The notes: a model not told the origin generated them from the sequence alone. 64,000 nucleotides of DNA from SB15 sp964639245 (GCA_964639245.1 CAZXCU010000015.1:1-64000), one strand, 5' to 3'. Counted from the first letter of the stretch, positions 8,823 through 17,196 are shown. Made by a program: numbers and translations.

Positions 8823-8834
8823 GCCTAGTGTATC
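8823..8834 (-). promoter_or_regulatory. -10 promoter element for the secreted glycosidase-like gene
   Basis: On the minus strand these bases read GATACACTAGGC. The TACACT hexamer stands about 25 bases before the ATG at 8801. The identical 12-mer occurs at the same distance before the secreted SH3 protein gene (29053-29064), which supports a real promoter element. No good -35 hexamer is seen. Confidence 0.45.
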
Positions 8835-8854
8835 CACTTATTCCCATCTCCGAT

Positions 8855-8860
8855 TATAAT
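8855..8860 (+). promoter_or_regulatory. -10 promoter element for the GT2 gene at 8885
   Basis: A perfect TATAAT lies 24 bases before the TTG start and 10 bases before the Shine-Dalgarno AAGGAG at 8873-8877. A matching -35 hexamer at 16-18 bases upstream is not visible. Confidence 0.45.
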
Positions 8861-8884
8861 GCCCACAGATAAAGGAGATTGTTG

Positions 8885-9577
8885 TTGGCGCTTAAAGTTT
8901 CAGTCATTATCCCCTGTTATAATGAAATTCACACGATTCGGGAAATTGTGGCGCAAGTGGTGGCGGTGAACATTGCCAGCGAAATTGTAATTGTGGACGA
9001 CGGCTCTCAGGACGGCACCCGCGATATTTTGCCAGAACTGGAACAAAAATATGCGATTGTGCGGGTGATTCTGCATGAACAAAATAGTGGCAAAGGGGCG
9101 GCGGTCAGCACCGGATTCAAAAATGCCACCGGGGATGTGTTTATCATCCAAGATGCCGATTTGGAATATGACCCCCGCGATTACCCCAAATTGTTGCAGC
9201 CGATTGAAGAAAATCGTGCCAGTGTGGTGTACGGATCCCGTTTTCTGGGGGGGCCACGCAAAACAATGTTCTTCTGGAATATGGTTGCCAATAAATTTTT
9301 GACACTGGTGACGAATGTTCTCTACAACACCATTTTGAGCGACATGGAAACCTGCTATAAGGTCTTTCGGGCAGAGGTGGTGCGGAATATGAAAATTCGT
9401 TCGCGCCGCTTTGACTTTGAGCCAGAAGTCACCGCCAAAGTTCTCAAAAAAGGCATACGGATTTATGAAGTGCCGATTTCTTACAACGGGCGGGAATGGG
9501 CCGAAGGCAAAAAAATCAAATGGTATGATGCGCCGATTGCCCTTTGGACGCTGGTGAGGTATCGGTTTACGGATTAA
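8885..9577 (+). CDS. Glycosyltransferase family 2 (polyprenol-phosphate sugar transferase-like)
   Basis: A 230-residue GT-A enzyme related to dolichyl-phosphate mannose synthases. Seen: the start strand VSVIIPCYNE, the nucleotide-binding VDDGSQDGT, the metal-binding QDADLEYDP, then SRFLGGPR and the acceptor loop SDMETCYKVFR. There is no C-terminal membrane helix, as in the soluble members. Three TTG codons in a row (8879, 8882, 8885) could start it; AAGGAG ending at 8877 fits 8885 best. Probably loads a sugar onto a lipid carrier for cell-surface glycan synthesis. It is monocistronic, followed by a hairpin and a convergent peptidase gene. Confidence 0.9.
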   Translation: MALKVSVIIPCYNEIHTIREIVAQVVAVNIASEIVIVDDGSQDGTRDILPELEQKYAIVRVILHEQNSGKGAAVSTGFKNATGDVFIIQDADLEYDPRDYPKLLQPIEENRASVVYGSRFLGGPRKTMFFWNMVANKFLTLVTNVLYNTILSDMETCYKVFRAEVVRNMKIRSRRFDFEPEVTAKVLKKGIRIYEVPISYNGREWAEGKKIKWYDAPIALWTLVRYRFTD

Positions 9578-9595
9578 ATTTTCCTCATCCCCAAA

Positions 9596-9622
9596 CCCCT
9601 TCTCCACCGCTTGGAGAAGGGG
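9596..9622. repeat. Perfect 10-bp hairpin between convergent genes
   Basis: CCCCTTCTCC and GGAGAAGGGG are perfect inverted repeats around a 7-base loop. It lies between the convergent GT2 and M20 genes and could stop transcription from both sides, but no T-run follows on either strand. The surrounding text (CCTCATCCCCAAACCCCTTC...) resembles a dispersed C-rich palindromic repeat seen in some Chloroflexota and cyanobacteria; that likeness is from memory. Confidence 0.6.
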
Positions 9623-9641
9623 TGTAAAACTCACAAAGCGA

Positions 9642-11009
9642 TTACCCCACCAAATGCTCATAGAAGTAAATCATGGTTTGGATGCCTTTGTGGAACATGC
9701 CGATACTCATTTTTTCGTTGGGCGCGTGCAAATTGTCATCTGGCAGACCAAATCCCATCAGCAAAACGGGCGCTTTCATCAAGCGATGATAGGTGGCAAC
9801 CACAGGAATGGAGCCGCCTTCGCGCATGAACACGGGTTTTTTGCCAAAGACATGGTGATAAGCGTCTACCGCCACCTGCATCGCTTCGGAATCGAGCGGG
9901 ACAAGTGCCGAATCGCCCACCGAGAGCAAACGGACTTCACTCCGCACCGCAGGCGGCGTGATTTGTGCCACATAGGCGCTGACTTTTTGGTAAATATCAT
10001 GGGGATTCTGGTTGGCAACCAAACGACAACTGACTTTGGCGCTTGCTTTGGCAGGAATGATGGTTTTTTGACCTTCACCCGTGAATCCACCCCAGATGCC
10101 GTTAATTTCGAGGGTCGGACGTGCGCCAATCCGTTCACGCGGGGTAAACGCCGATTCTCCCCAGAACAAATTCATCCCCGTTTGTTCCTTGAGTTGGTCT
10201 TCGGTAAAGGGGACTTCTTGAAGGGCTTTCCGTTCTTCTGGCGAAAGTTCCAAAACGTCCGCATAAAATCCGGGAACAAGGATATGTCCATCCGCGTTGT
10301 GCATTTGGGCGAGTATTTGCACCAGCGCCAATGCCGGATTATGCACTGCCCCGCCGTATGCACCGGAGTGTAAATCTTGGCTCGGCCCGTTGACCTCAAT
10401 TTCCATGTAGCTCATGCCACGCAGCGCATACACGATGCTTGGGTCGTTTTCTCCCTGAATATGCCCATCCGAAATGACCACCACATCTGCCATGAGCATG
10501 TCTAAATGTTGTTCAATAAACCCGTTGAGGTTATGCGATGAAACTTCTTCCTCCCCTTCAAACATCACTTTGAAGTTGATGGGGAGGCTGCCGCGGGTTT
10601 GCATGATGGACTCAAAGGCTTTGAGGTGGACAAAAAGTTGGCCTTTGTCATCGGTTGCGCCGCGTGCGTAGAGATTGCCGTTGCGCTCAACGGGTTCAAA
10701 AGCATTGTCTTGATTCCACACGCCATCATCGGGCTGAACATCATAATGTCCATAGACCATGATCGTTGGGGCATCTTTGCCCGCTCCCAACCATTCGGCG
10801 TAGACAATCGGATGGCCTTTGGTGGGATAAATTTCGGCGCGAGTCATACCAATTTTTAAACAGTGGTCACGCAGCCATTCTGCGGCTTTTTGCATTTCAC
10901 CTGCATGGGTGCTGACATAGGTGCTGATGCTAGGAATTCGTAGCAGGTCTTTCCACTGTTCGACAAATTCACTGGCATGGATTTGAGCATATTCAGAAGC
11001 GGTAGTCAT
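9642..11009 (-). CDS. M20 family dipeptidase/metallopeptidase
   Basis: A 455-residue cytoplasmic zinc peptidase of the M20/ArgE/DapE group, closest in pattern to the CNDP-like dipeptidases. Metal ligands are visible: His and Asp in VYGHYDVQP, the bridging Asp in GATDDKGQ, the catalytic Glu pair in FEGEEEVSS, Asp in VVISDGH and the final His in LHAPNEKMS. A lid (dimerisation) domain occupies about residues 205-335. It probably hydrolyses dipeptides and is complete in length. It is a single gene with an extended -10 box upstream and shares a 90-base spacer with the divergent phosphatase gene. Confidence 0.92.
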   Translation of the reverse strand: MTTASEYAQIHASEFVEQWKDLLRIPSISTYVSTHAGEMQKAAEWLRDHCLKIGMTRAEIYPTKGHPIVYAEWLGAGKDAPTIMVYGHYDVQPDDGVWNQDNAFEPVERNGNLYARGATDDKGQLFVHLKAFESIMQTRGSLPINFKVMFEGEEEVSSHNLNGFIEQHLDMLMADVVVISDGHIQGENDPSIVYALRGMSYMEIEVNGPSQDLHSGAYGGAVHNPALALVQILAQMHNADGHILVPGFYADVLELSPEERKALQEVPFTEDQLKEQTGMNLFWGESAFTPRERIGARPTLEINGIWGGFTGEGQKTIIPAKASAKVSCRLVANQNPHDIYQKVSAYVAQITPPAVRSEVRLLSVGDSALVPLDSEAMQVAVDAYHHVFGKKPVFMREGGSIPVVATYHRLMKAPVLLMGFGLPDDNLHAPNEKMSIGMFHKGIQTMIYFYEHLVG

Positions 11010-11035
11010 AAAAACCTCAAAATTTGTTTCGGGCG

Positions 11036-11044
11036 ATTATAACA
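11036..11044 (-). promoter_or_regulatory. Extended -10 promoter of the M20 peptidase gene
   Basis: The minus strand reads TGTTATAAT, a perfect extended -10 box (TGnTATAAT), 26 bases before the peptidase start at 11009. Extended -10 promoters need little or no -35; none is obvious here. Confidence 0.55.
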
Positions 11045-11099
11045 TAGCGCCTCCTCATCAAGTGGGGCTATACTTTGAGAGAAATAGTGGGATTATTAG

Positions 11100-12362
11100 A
11101 TGAGCAATCTGCCAGTTCAACATTTATCCACGCTATATGAAATTACCCGCAAATTAAATTCCTCCTTAGATTTGGAGGAAGTGTTGCGTTATGTGATGGA
11201 TCGGGTCATTGATGTGACAGGTGCAGAACGCGGGTTTTTGATGCTGCTGGATGAAAAAACAGGGGAATTTACGTTTGAAGTCGCACGGGGAATTGACCAA
11301 GCTCACATCTTGCAACCCCAGTTCAGCATCAGCCGCACCATTGTGAAAGAGGTGCAGGTTTCGGGTGAACCTGTCCTCACCGACAATGCCCAGAATATGT
11401 ACAGCACCACTGAAAGTGTCGTGCTGATGGCCCTCCGTTCAATTATGTGCGTACCAATTACCGTGCGCGATAAAATGATCGGATTGGTCTATGTCGACAA
11501 CAAATCCTATGCGGGGATTTTTGAGGACGACCATCTCCACCTGTTGATTGCTTTTGCGAGTCAAGCCGGGGCGGCGATTGAAAATGCGCGGTTGTATCGG
11601 ATTGCGATTGAACAGGGACGGATGCAGCGCGAATTGGAGATGGCACAGACGATTCAGCGTGGTTTGCTTGCCAAAGAATTTCCGGTACTGCCGGGCTATG
11701 AAGTGGGGGTGTTCTGGCAATCTGCGCGGGAAGTGGCGGGCGATTTTTACGACTGTCTGCTGCTGGATAACGGGCAAAAAATGGGTGTGGCTATCGGGGA
11801 TGTGTCGGATAAGGGCGCACCCGCCGCTATTTTCATGGCAATTGTCCGCAGCCTGATCCGGGGGAGTGCTACCCAAACCCAAAATCCAGAAGATATTTTG
11901 CGCCAGACCAATTATCTCCTTCTGAACGATACCAGCATTTCAGAAATGTTTGTCACCATTTATTATGCGGTTTTTGCCCCGGATGGGACGGCTCAATGTG
12001 TGAATGCCGGACACAATTTGCCAATTTTGTGGCGGGCGCGGGATGGCTCTGTCGAATTTTTGCCACGCGGCGGGCATCCGCTGGGGTGGTTTGACCATTT
12101 GCCCCTGCAAACCCTGATTTACCAACTTGAACCGGGCGATGTGATGGTGTTTTATACGGATGGGATTACCGAAGCTGAAAATGAACATGAAGATTTTTAT
12201 GGCGAAGAACGGTTAGCGGAATTTGTCCAAACGGTAGCAGGGCAGGTGACAGCACAGGAATTGATTGATCTGATCGACCAGTCAGTGCGAACCTTTATGG
12301 GAACGACCCCACCTTTTGATGATCGGACTCTGGTCGTGGTGCGCTATTTAGGAGACGAGTAG
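11100..12362 (+). CDS. GAF-PP2C (RsbU/SpoIIE-type) serine phosphatase
   Basis: A 420-residue signalling phosphatase. Residues about 10-175 form a GAF domain (LSTLYEITRKLNSSLDLEE to FASQAGAAIENARLY). After a short coiled linker (QGRMQRELEMAQTIQRGLL) comes the SpoIIE-type PP2C domain with metal-binding Asp in AGDFYDCLL, GDVSDKGAPAA and FYTDGITEAEN, and a terminal FDDRTLVVVRY. Such proteins usually dephosphorylate anti-anti-sigma factors (STAS proteins); no STAS or anti-sigma gene is in the window, so the target is unknown. A TATACT box at 11069 may drive it. The next gene starts directly after its stop codon. Confidence 0.9.
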   Translation: MSNLPVQHLSTLYEITRKLNSSLDLEEVLRYVMDRVIDVTGAERGFLMLLDEKTGEFTFEVARGIDQAHILQPQFSISRTIVKEVQVSGEPVLTDNAQNMYSTTESVVLMALRSIMCVPITVRDKMIGLVYVDNKSYAGIFEDDHLHLLIAFASQAGAAIENARLYRIAIEQGRMQRELEMAQTIQRGLLAKEFPVLPGYEVGVFWQSAREVAGDFYDCLLLDNGQKMGVAIGDVSDKGAPAAIFMAIVRSLIRGSATQTQNPEDILRQTNYLLLNDTSISEMFVTIYYAVFAPDGTAQCVNAGHNLPILWRARDGSVEFLPRGGHPLGWFDHLPLQTLIYQLEPGDVMVFYTDGITEAENEHEDFYGEERLAEFVQTVAGQVTAQELIDLIDQSVRTFMGTTPPFDDRTLVVVRYLGDE

Positions 12363-12944
12363 ATGAGTGAATTTTTACTACGGCTGCGGGTGATGTTGAT
12401 TGCGGGGTTAGCCATCCTCTTTTTGACATTGTTTCTGGTTTTTCCCGAAGTCATTGAGGAAATTGCCCGCGAAATTCAAAACCAAGAGGACGGTGTGCGT
12501 ATTGGATTGGTGGCGGTGGCGCTGGTCGTGGACGCGCTGCTCATCTGGGTGATTGTGCAGGAATTCCGTGCCGTGCGGCAAAATGTCCGTGGGTTGCTGG
12601 TACGCTCCAGCGATGCCACTGCCAAAGTGTCCTTAGAATCGGTGGAGAAAAATCTGGAGGCGCAGATTACCAAGCTCGAAGATATTTTTGCCACCCGTGC
12701 TGATGTCCAAGCCGAACGCGGACGGGTACTGGTCGAGCTGGAGATTGATGCCCGCGATACGATTGATGTGCGGAAGAAAACCAGAGAAATTAATCGGGAC
12801 ATCACGCGGATTGTGGACAAACAATTGGGGTTGAGTCTGGGTAACAAACCCATCATCAAATTTAATTTGATGAGTCAACCCACCACAGATGCCCCACCCA
12901 TTGTTGCCAAGCCTACCGCACCGACCAATTATTTACAGGGGTAG
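12363..12944 (+). CDS. AmaP-like membrane protein with Asp23-type C-terminal region
   Basis: A 193-residue protein with two N-terminal transmembrane helices (about residues 8-28 and 45-65), a coiled-coil-like middle (VSLESVEKNLEAQITKLEDI) and a C-terminal segment RGRVLVELEIDARDTIDVRKKT followed by a helix (INRDITRIVDKQLGL). This architecture matches the alkaline-shock membrane anchor AmaP group, in which an Asp23-like domain follows two helices; I rate this as a resemblance. The ATG follows the stop of the phosphatase gene with no gap, suggesting coupled expression and perhaps a joint role in envelope stress. The tail is rich in Pro and Thr. Confidence 0.6.
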   Translation: MSEFLLRLRVMLIAGLAILFLTLFLVFPEVIEEIAREIQNQEDGVRIGLVAVALVVDALLIWVIVQEFRAVRQNVRGLLVRSSDATAKVSLESVEKNLEAQITKLEDIFATRADVQAERGRVLVELEIDARDTIDVRKKTREINRDITRIVDKQLGLSLGNKPIIKFNLMSQPTTDAPPIVAKPTAPTNYLQG

Positions 12945-12948
12945 CAAC

Positions 12949-12977
12949 TTGTAGGCAGGCATAAAATCGTTTACAAT
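12949..12977 (+). promoter_or_regulatory. Promoter of the liv/acyl-CoA synthetase operon
   Basis: TTGTAG (12949-12954), a 17-base spacer and TACAAT (12972-12977), 35 bases before the GTG start of livG. Downstream lies GGACTTAGATTTT, shared with the promoter region at 29087-29128. Confidence 0.55.
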
Positions 12978-13012
12978 CTGTTGGACTTAGATTTTTTAAG
13001 GAATTTTCTTGC

Positions 13013-13786
13013 GTGGCAGATCATGTTAAGCTGCATGTCAATAACATCTCCCTGCGCTTTGGTGGAATTCAAGCGCTCACCAGTGTTGATTTTAAGGTAA
13101 ATGAAGGCGAGATTTTCGCTATTATCGGGCCGAATGGGGCGGGCAAAACCAGCACCATTAACAGCATCACTGGTTTTTATTCTCCCCAAGAAGGTAGAGT
13201 CCTCTTTGAGGGGCAGGATATTACCGCCCTGCGTCCCCACAAACGCTCCAAATTGGGGATTGCACGCACGTTTCAGAATATCGCCTTGTATACCAACATG
13301 ACCACGCTGGATAACTTGATGGCAGCCCGTCATATTTTTATGAAATCCGGGCTGATTGAATGTGCCATTTACTGGGGCTTGGCACAGCGTGAAGAAATTG
13401 AACATCGCCGTGCGGTAGAAGAAGTCATTGATTTTCTGGAAATTCAACATATCCGTCAAAGTATTGTGGGGTCGCTTTCTTACGGATTACGGAAGCGGGT
13501 CGAGTTGGGGCGGGCGCTGGCAATGGAACCGCGTTTGCTGCTGCTGGACGAACCGATGGCGGGCATGAACGTGGAAGAAAAAGAGGACATGGCGCGGTTT
13601 ATTCTGGATGTTCATGAGCAGAAAAAAACCACCATTGTGTTAATTGAACATGATATGGGCTTGGTCATGGATATTGCAGACCGCATTGTCGTGTTGGATT
13701 TCGGGGTAAAAATTGGCGAAGGCACACCGGATGAAGTTCGCAGCAACCCGAAAGTGATTGAAGCCTATCTGGGTGAAGCCCATTAA
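13013..13786 (+). CDS. livG: Branched-chain amino acid type ABC transporter ATP-binding protein LivG
   Basis: ATPase subunit of a HAAT-type ABC importer. The 257-residue protein has Walker A GPNGAGKTS, the LivG-type region IARTFQNIALY, signature LSYGLRKRVELGRAL and Walker B LLLLDEPMAGM, followed by the H-loop IEHDMG. The C-terminal VIEAYLGE is typical of LivG. The GTG start at 13013 is preceded by AAGGA. It opens an operon that continues with an acyl-CoA synthetase and the permease, binding-protein and LivF genes. The substrate class is uncertain: such operons with an acyl-CoA ligase may import aromatic or fatty acids rather than amino acids. Confidence 0.93.
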   Translation: MADHVKLHVNNISLRFGGIQALTSVDFKVNEGEIFAIIGPNGAGKTSTINSITGFYSPQEGRVLFEGQDITALRPHKRSKLGIARTFQNIALYTNMTTLDNLMAARHIFMKSGLIECAIYWGLAQREEIEHRRAVEEVIDFLEIQHIRQSIVGSLSYGLRKRVELGRALAMEPRLLLLDEPMAGMNVEEKEDMARFILDVHEQKKTTIVLIEHDMGLVMDIADRIVVLDFGVKIGEGTPDEVRSNPKVIEAYLGEAH

Positions 13787-13804
13787 TTTTTGCCGACTCA
13801 AAAT

Positions 13805-13825
13805 TTATCAGCCCGGCGCTGATAA
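13805..13825 (+). other. Intercistronic hairpin after livG
   Basis: TTATCAGC and GCTGATAA form a perfect 8-bp stem with a 5-base loop in the 74-base gap between livG and the synthetase gene. No T-run follows, so it is more likely an mRNA processing or stability element than a terminator. Confidence 0.4.
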
Positions 13826-13860
13826 TTATTCAGAAGTAAATTTTTGAGAGAACAATTTTT

Positions 13861-15849
13861 ATGCCAGAACGTATTTTAACCCCCCCACAGGATGTAACGC
13901 CGCTTGCACCCGGCTTTGATACCCTACCCAAAAATCTTTTGGCGATGGTAAAAAAGTATGGCAATACCACCATTGCTATGCGGAAAAAGCGCTATGGCAT
14001 CTGGCAGGAATATACATGGCAGGACAGCTACCAGCATGTACAGGATTTTTGCCTAGGGCTGCTTTCGATGGGGTTACAGCGCGGCGATAAAATCCTCATT
14101 ATAGGTGAAAATGACCCGGAATATTATTGGGCAGAATTAGCTGCACATGCGGCGGGCATGACTTCTGTCGGTGCGTTTACTGATGCTGCGCCCAAAGAAA
14201 TCCAATATATTGCGACCAATTCGGAAAGTGTGCTGGCGGTTGCCCAAGACCAAGAGCAGGTGGACAAGCTGCTGGAAGTGCGCGATGAGCTTCCCAACAT
14301 ACGCAAAGTCGTTTACTGGGAAAAACGTGGCTTATTTAACTACCACGATGACTGGTTGATGAGCTTTGAGGAAGTTGAGGCCTTGGGGCGTGACTATGCG
14401 CGGCAGCATCCCAACTTGTTTGAGGAAAGTATCGCCGCAGGTAAGGGCGAAGACATTGCTATTTTTAGCTATACCAGTGGCACTACTGGAATGCCCAAAG
14501 CGGCGATGATTAGCCATGCCAATTTACTGTTTGGGCATAAACAATCGGCGGAGATTCAAAATTTAGAGCCGCAAGACGACCATGTGTCGTTTAGCCCGAT
14601 GGCATGGATTGCGGAACAGGGCTTGGGGTTGTCGGCGCATTTGCAAATTGGAACCATCGTCAATTTTCCCGAAAAACCCGAAACCGTCCAGCATGACATC
14701 CGCGAAATTGCACCGCATACCCTGTTATTTGCCGGACGCTTGTGGGAAAGTCTGGTGAGTCGGATGCAAGCCCGGATTGCCGATGCCAATTGGCTGAATC
14801 GCAAACTGTATGACTGGTTTATGCCGATTGGTTACAAAATGGCGCAGTTGGCGGAGGAGAAAAAGTCGCCGGACGGATGGACACGCTTTTTGTATTTCTT
14901 CGGTGACCTTGCGGTTTTCGCGCCACTGCGGGATAAGATGGGTTTACGCCGCATCCGTTACGCTTATACGAGTGGGCAGGCCGTTAGTCCTGATGTGATT
15001 CGCTTTTTCCGCGCTTTGAACATCCAACTTTTACAGCTTTACGGCTCAACCGAATGCCAAACCCATACGCTGCATTATGTGGATGATGTGCGCCCCGGCA
15101 CGGTTGGACAACCCCCGCCCGGTGTACAGATTAAGGTCACGGACGAAGGGGAAGTTGCCGTCAAAAGCCGCAGTGTTTTTATAGGCTACTACAAAGCACC
15201 GGAAAAAACAGCAGAGGTTTTGCGGGATGGCTGGTTCTATACCGGAGATGCTGGCTACATTGATGAGCATGGGCATCTGGTCTATCTTGACCGTTTGAGC
15301 GATATGCGTGAACTTTCTGACACGGAAAAGTTCAGCCCGCAATTCATCGAAGCGCGGCTCAAATTCAGCCAGTATATTCAGGATGTGATGATGTTGGGCA
15401 GCCGTGAAATGCCCTATGTGACGGCGCTAATTACGCTCAATTTTGATAACACGGCACGCTGGGCAGAAAAACGTGGCTTGGCTTTTACCACCATGATTGA
15501 CCTCTCCCAGAAACCTCAGATTTATGATTTGATTGAGCAGGAAATTACCAAAGTCAACCAAGCGCTACCGTCAGCCTCACGGATTCGTAAATTTGCGGTG
15601 CTGTATAAGACGTTTGACGCAGACGAAGCTGAACTCACCCGTACCCGCAAACTCAAACGGAAAAATCTGGAAATGCGCTACGCGGATATTATCAGTGCAA
15701 TGTATGAAGGGCGTGACAAGGTGCTGGTGCAAGCCGAAGTGACCTATCAGGACGGACGGAAAGGCACGACCGAAACGGAAGTCAGTATGCGGAATGTGGG
15801 TGATGTAAGTGATTTGCCGATTGTCAAGGTCATGGCCTCCGCCGTTTAG
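13861..15849 (+). CDS. AMP-dependent acyl-CoA synthetase inside the liv operon
   Basis: A 662-residue adenylate-forming ligase of the long-chain acyl-CoA synthetase type (acid + ATP + CoA to acyl-CoA). Motifs: the P-loop YTSGTTGMPKAAMISH, QLYGSTEC, GWFYTGDAGYID and the hinge DRLSDM. The segment after the hinge (RELSDTEKFSPQFIE) departs from the usual GxxIxPxxIE, and the C-terminal lysine region reads RTRKLKRK. The gene sits between livG and livH on the same strand, 74 and 30 bases away. This points to import of an organic acid that is trapped as a CoA thioester. Natural substrate unknown. Confidence 0.88.
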   Translation: MPERILTPPQDVTPLAPGFDTLPKNLLAMVKKYGNTTIAMRKKRYGIWQEYTWQDSYQHVQDFCLGLLSMGLQRGDKILIIGENDPEYYWAELAAHAAGMTSVGAFTDAAPKEIQYIATNSESVLAVAQDQEQVDKLLEVRDELPNIRKVVYWEKRGLFNYHDDWLMSFEEVEALGRDYARQHPNLFEESIAAGKGEDIAIFSYTSGTTGMPKAAMISHANLLFGHKQSAEIQNLEPQDDHVSFSPMAWIAEQGLGLSAHLQIGTIVNFPEKPETVQHDIREIAPHTLLFAGRLWESLVSRMQARIADANWLNRKLYDWFMPIGYKMAQLAEEKKSPDGWTRFLYFFGDLAVFAPLRDKMGLRRIRYAYTSGQAVSPDVIRFFRALNIQLLQLYGSTECQTHTLHYVDDVRPGTVGQPPPGVQIKVTDEGEVAVKSRSVFIGYYKAPEKTAEVLRDGWFYTGDAGYIDEHGHLVYLDRLSDMRELSDTEKFSPQFIEARLKFSQYIQDVMMLGSREMPYVTALITLNFDNTARWAEKRGLAFTTMIDLSQKPQIYDLIEQEITKVNQALPSASRIRKFAVLYKTFDADEAELTRTRKLKRKNLEMRYADIISAMYEGRDKVLVQAEVTYQDGRKGTTETEVSMRNVGDVSDLPIVKVMASAV

Positions 15850-15879
15850 AAAATTGATTTATTTTTATTAAGGGGATTC

Positions 15880-17196
15880 ATGGACAAAAATATGAAACTT
15901 ATTCAGAGAGCGGCGCTGATTATTGCGGTGCTGCTGACTCTGGTGTGGGCAAGCAGCGACGATTGTTCCAATACCGGGGAAAGTTGCGCGAATCTGGTGC
16001 AGTTTACCCTGAATGGGCTGATGATCGGGGCGGTGTATTCCCTTGTGGCACTGGGGTTGGTGATTATCAATAAAGCGTCCGGCGTTTTCAACTTCGCACA
16101 TGGGTACATGATGTTTGCGGGGGGGATGATGTTCTGGCAGACCTTTGATGACAACCCATCGAATATCCTCGCCGCGATTTTAGGGATCATTGCGGGTTTG
16201 ATTGTCTTGGGACTCATGACCACCACCGTTGAAATTCAACGGGACGGTCAGCAAAGCCGTACCCAAAAATTGATGGCATGGCTGCAAAATTCTCGGGTGC
16301 AACTGGCAATCGGGGGTGGCATTATCACGGCAATTGTCATTTTCCTCATTTTCAATCAACTCAACCATGATATTTTGCGCGGGTCACTAGGCGCATTGAT
16401 TGGTAGCATCGCGCTTGGGCTGGCAACCGAACGGTTTGCTATCCGCCCCCTGATTGGGCAACCCCTGCTGGCAGCAATTATGATGACTCTGGCGGTAGGG
16501 TTGGTACTGCAAGGATCTGTTTCGCTCATCTGGGGGTCACAGCCGCGTCCCTTAGCGGTGTTTGTAGAACCCGCCCGCGAAGAACCGATTGTTGTGCCAA
16601 TTGGGATTGCCCCGGATGGCACAACAATTTATCAGGAAATTGGCTCAAACGCTGTTCCCTCTCAAGTTCAGCCGGATTACAAAGTCAGCACCGAAAGCTG
16701 GCTGGGTAAAGATTTGAGTTTCCGCCGGAATCTCGTGTGGGGCTTTGCGATTGCCATTTCCTGCTTCATCGCGTTTGTGCTGTTTTTCCAGTTTACCGAT
16801 GTCGGGTTGGCGATGCGTGCGGTGGCAGAAAACCAAACACTCGCGGGCAGTGTGGGATTGCGGGTGCGAACTATTCTCGCGGTGGCATGGGCAATTGCGG
16901 CAGCAATGGCAACCATCGCGGGGGTGATTCAGGGTACAGGGCCGGGCGTTGGTCTAAGCGCGATTGTGATTCCGCCGTTAGCGCTGCGGGCATTTCCGGC
17001 GGTGCTACTGGGCGGATTGGAATCTATTACCGGAGCGCTGGTTGGCGGGTTGATCATTGGTGTGGTGGAAGCGCTGGTGTCGGTGCTGGTGGATACCACC
17101 ACCGGACAAGAATTTGCGCCCTTTGCGGTGCTGTTGGTTGTTTTGATGATTAAACCGGATGGCCTGTTCGGGCAGCGCCGTATAGATCGCGTCTAA
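15880..17196 (+). CDS. livH: Branched-chain amino acid type ABC transporter permease LivH
   Basis: One of two membrane subunits of the importer. The 438-residue protein has the LivH core: LNGLMIGAVYSLVALGLVII, the FNFAHGYMMFAGG motif, ATERFAIRPLIGQPLLAAI, and a C-terminal half with GVVEALVSVLV. It is much longer than the roughly 290 residues usual for LivH: an extra 90 or so residues (about 105-180) with two more hydrophobic segments interrupt the N-terminal half, and an extra periplasmic-like stretch (about 220-275) follows. AAGGGG precedes the ATG. livM starts 12 bases later. Function as permease is secure; the role of the insertions is unknown. Confidence 0.9.
   Translation: MDKNMKLIQRAALIIAVLLTLVWASSDDCSNTGESCANLVQFTLNGLMIGAVYSLVALGLVIINKASGVFNFAHGYMMFAGGMMFWQTFDDNPSNILAAILGIIAGLIVLGLMTTTVEIQRDGQQSRTQKLMAWLQNSRVQLAIGGGIITAIVIFLIFNQLNHDILRGSLGALIGSIALGLATERFAIRPLIGQPLLAAIMMTLAVGLVLQGSVSLIWGSQPRPLAVFVEPAREEPIVVPIGIAPDGTTIYQEIGSNAVPSQVQPDYKVSTESWLGKDLSFRRNLVWGFAIAISCFIAFVLFFQFTDVGLAMRAVAENQTLAGSVGLRVRTILAVAWAIAAAMATIAGVIQGTGPGVGLSAIVIPPLALRAFPAVLLGGLESITGALVGGLIIGVVEALVSVLVDTTTGQEFAPFAVLLVVLMIKPDGLFGQRRIDRV

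Noticed and set aside
9596..9622. Standard Rho-independent terminator
   Set aside because: The stem is perfect but no T-run follows on either strand.
8900..9661. 253-residue minus-strand ORF opposite the GT2 gene
   Set aside because: The GT2 motifs on the plus strand are complete; the antisense frame is Phe/His-rich without features.
9654..10373. 239-residue plus-strand ORF opposite the M20 peptidase
   Set aside because: It is His/Phe/Arg-rich, has no family features, and lies wholly within a gene with clear catalytic motifs on the other strand.
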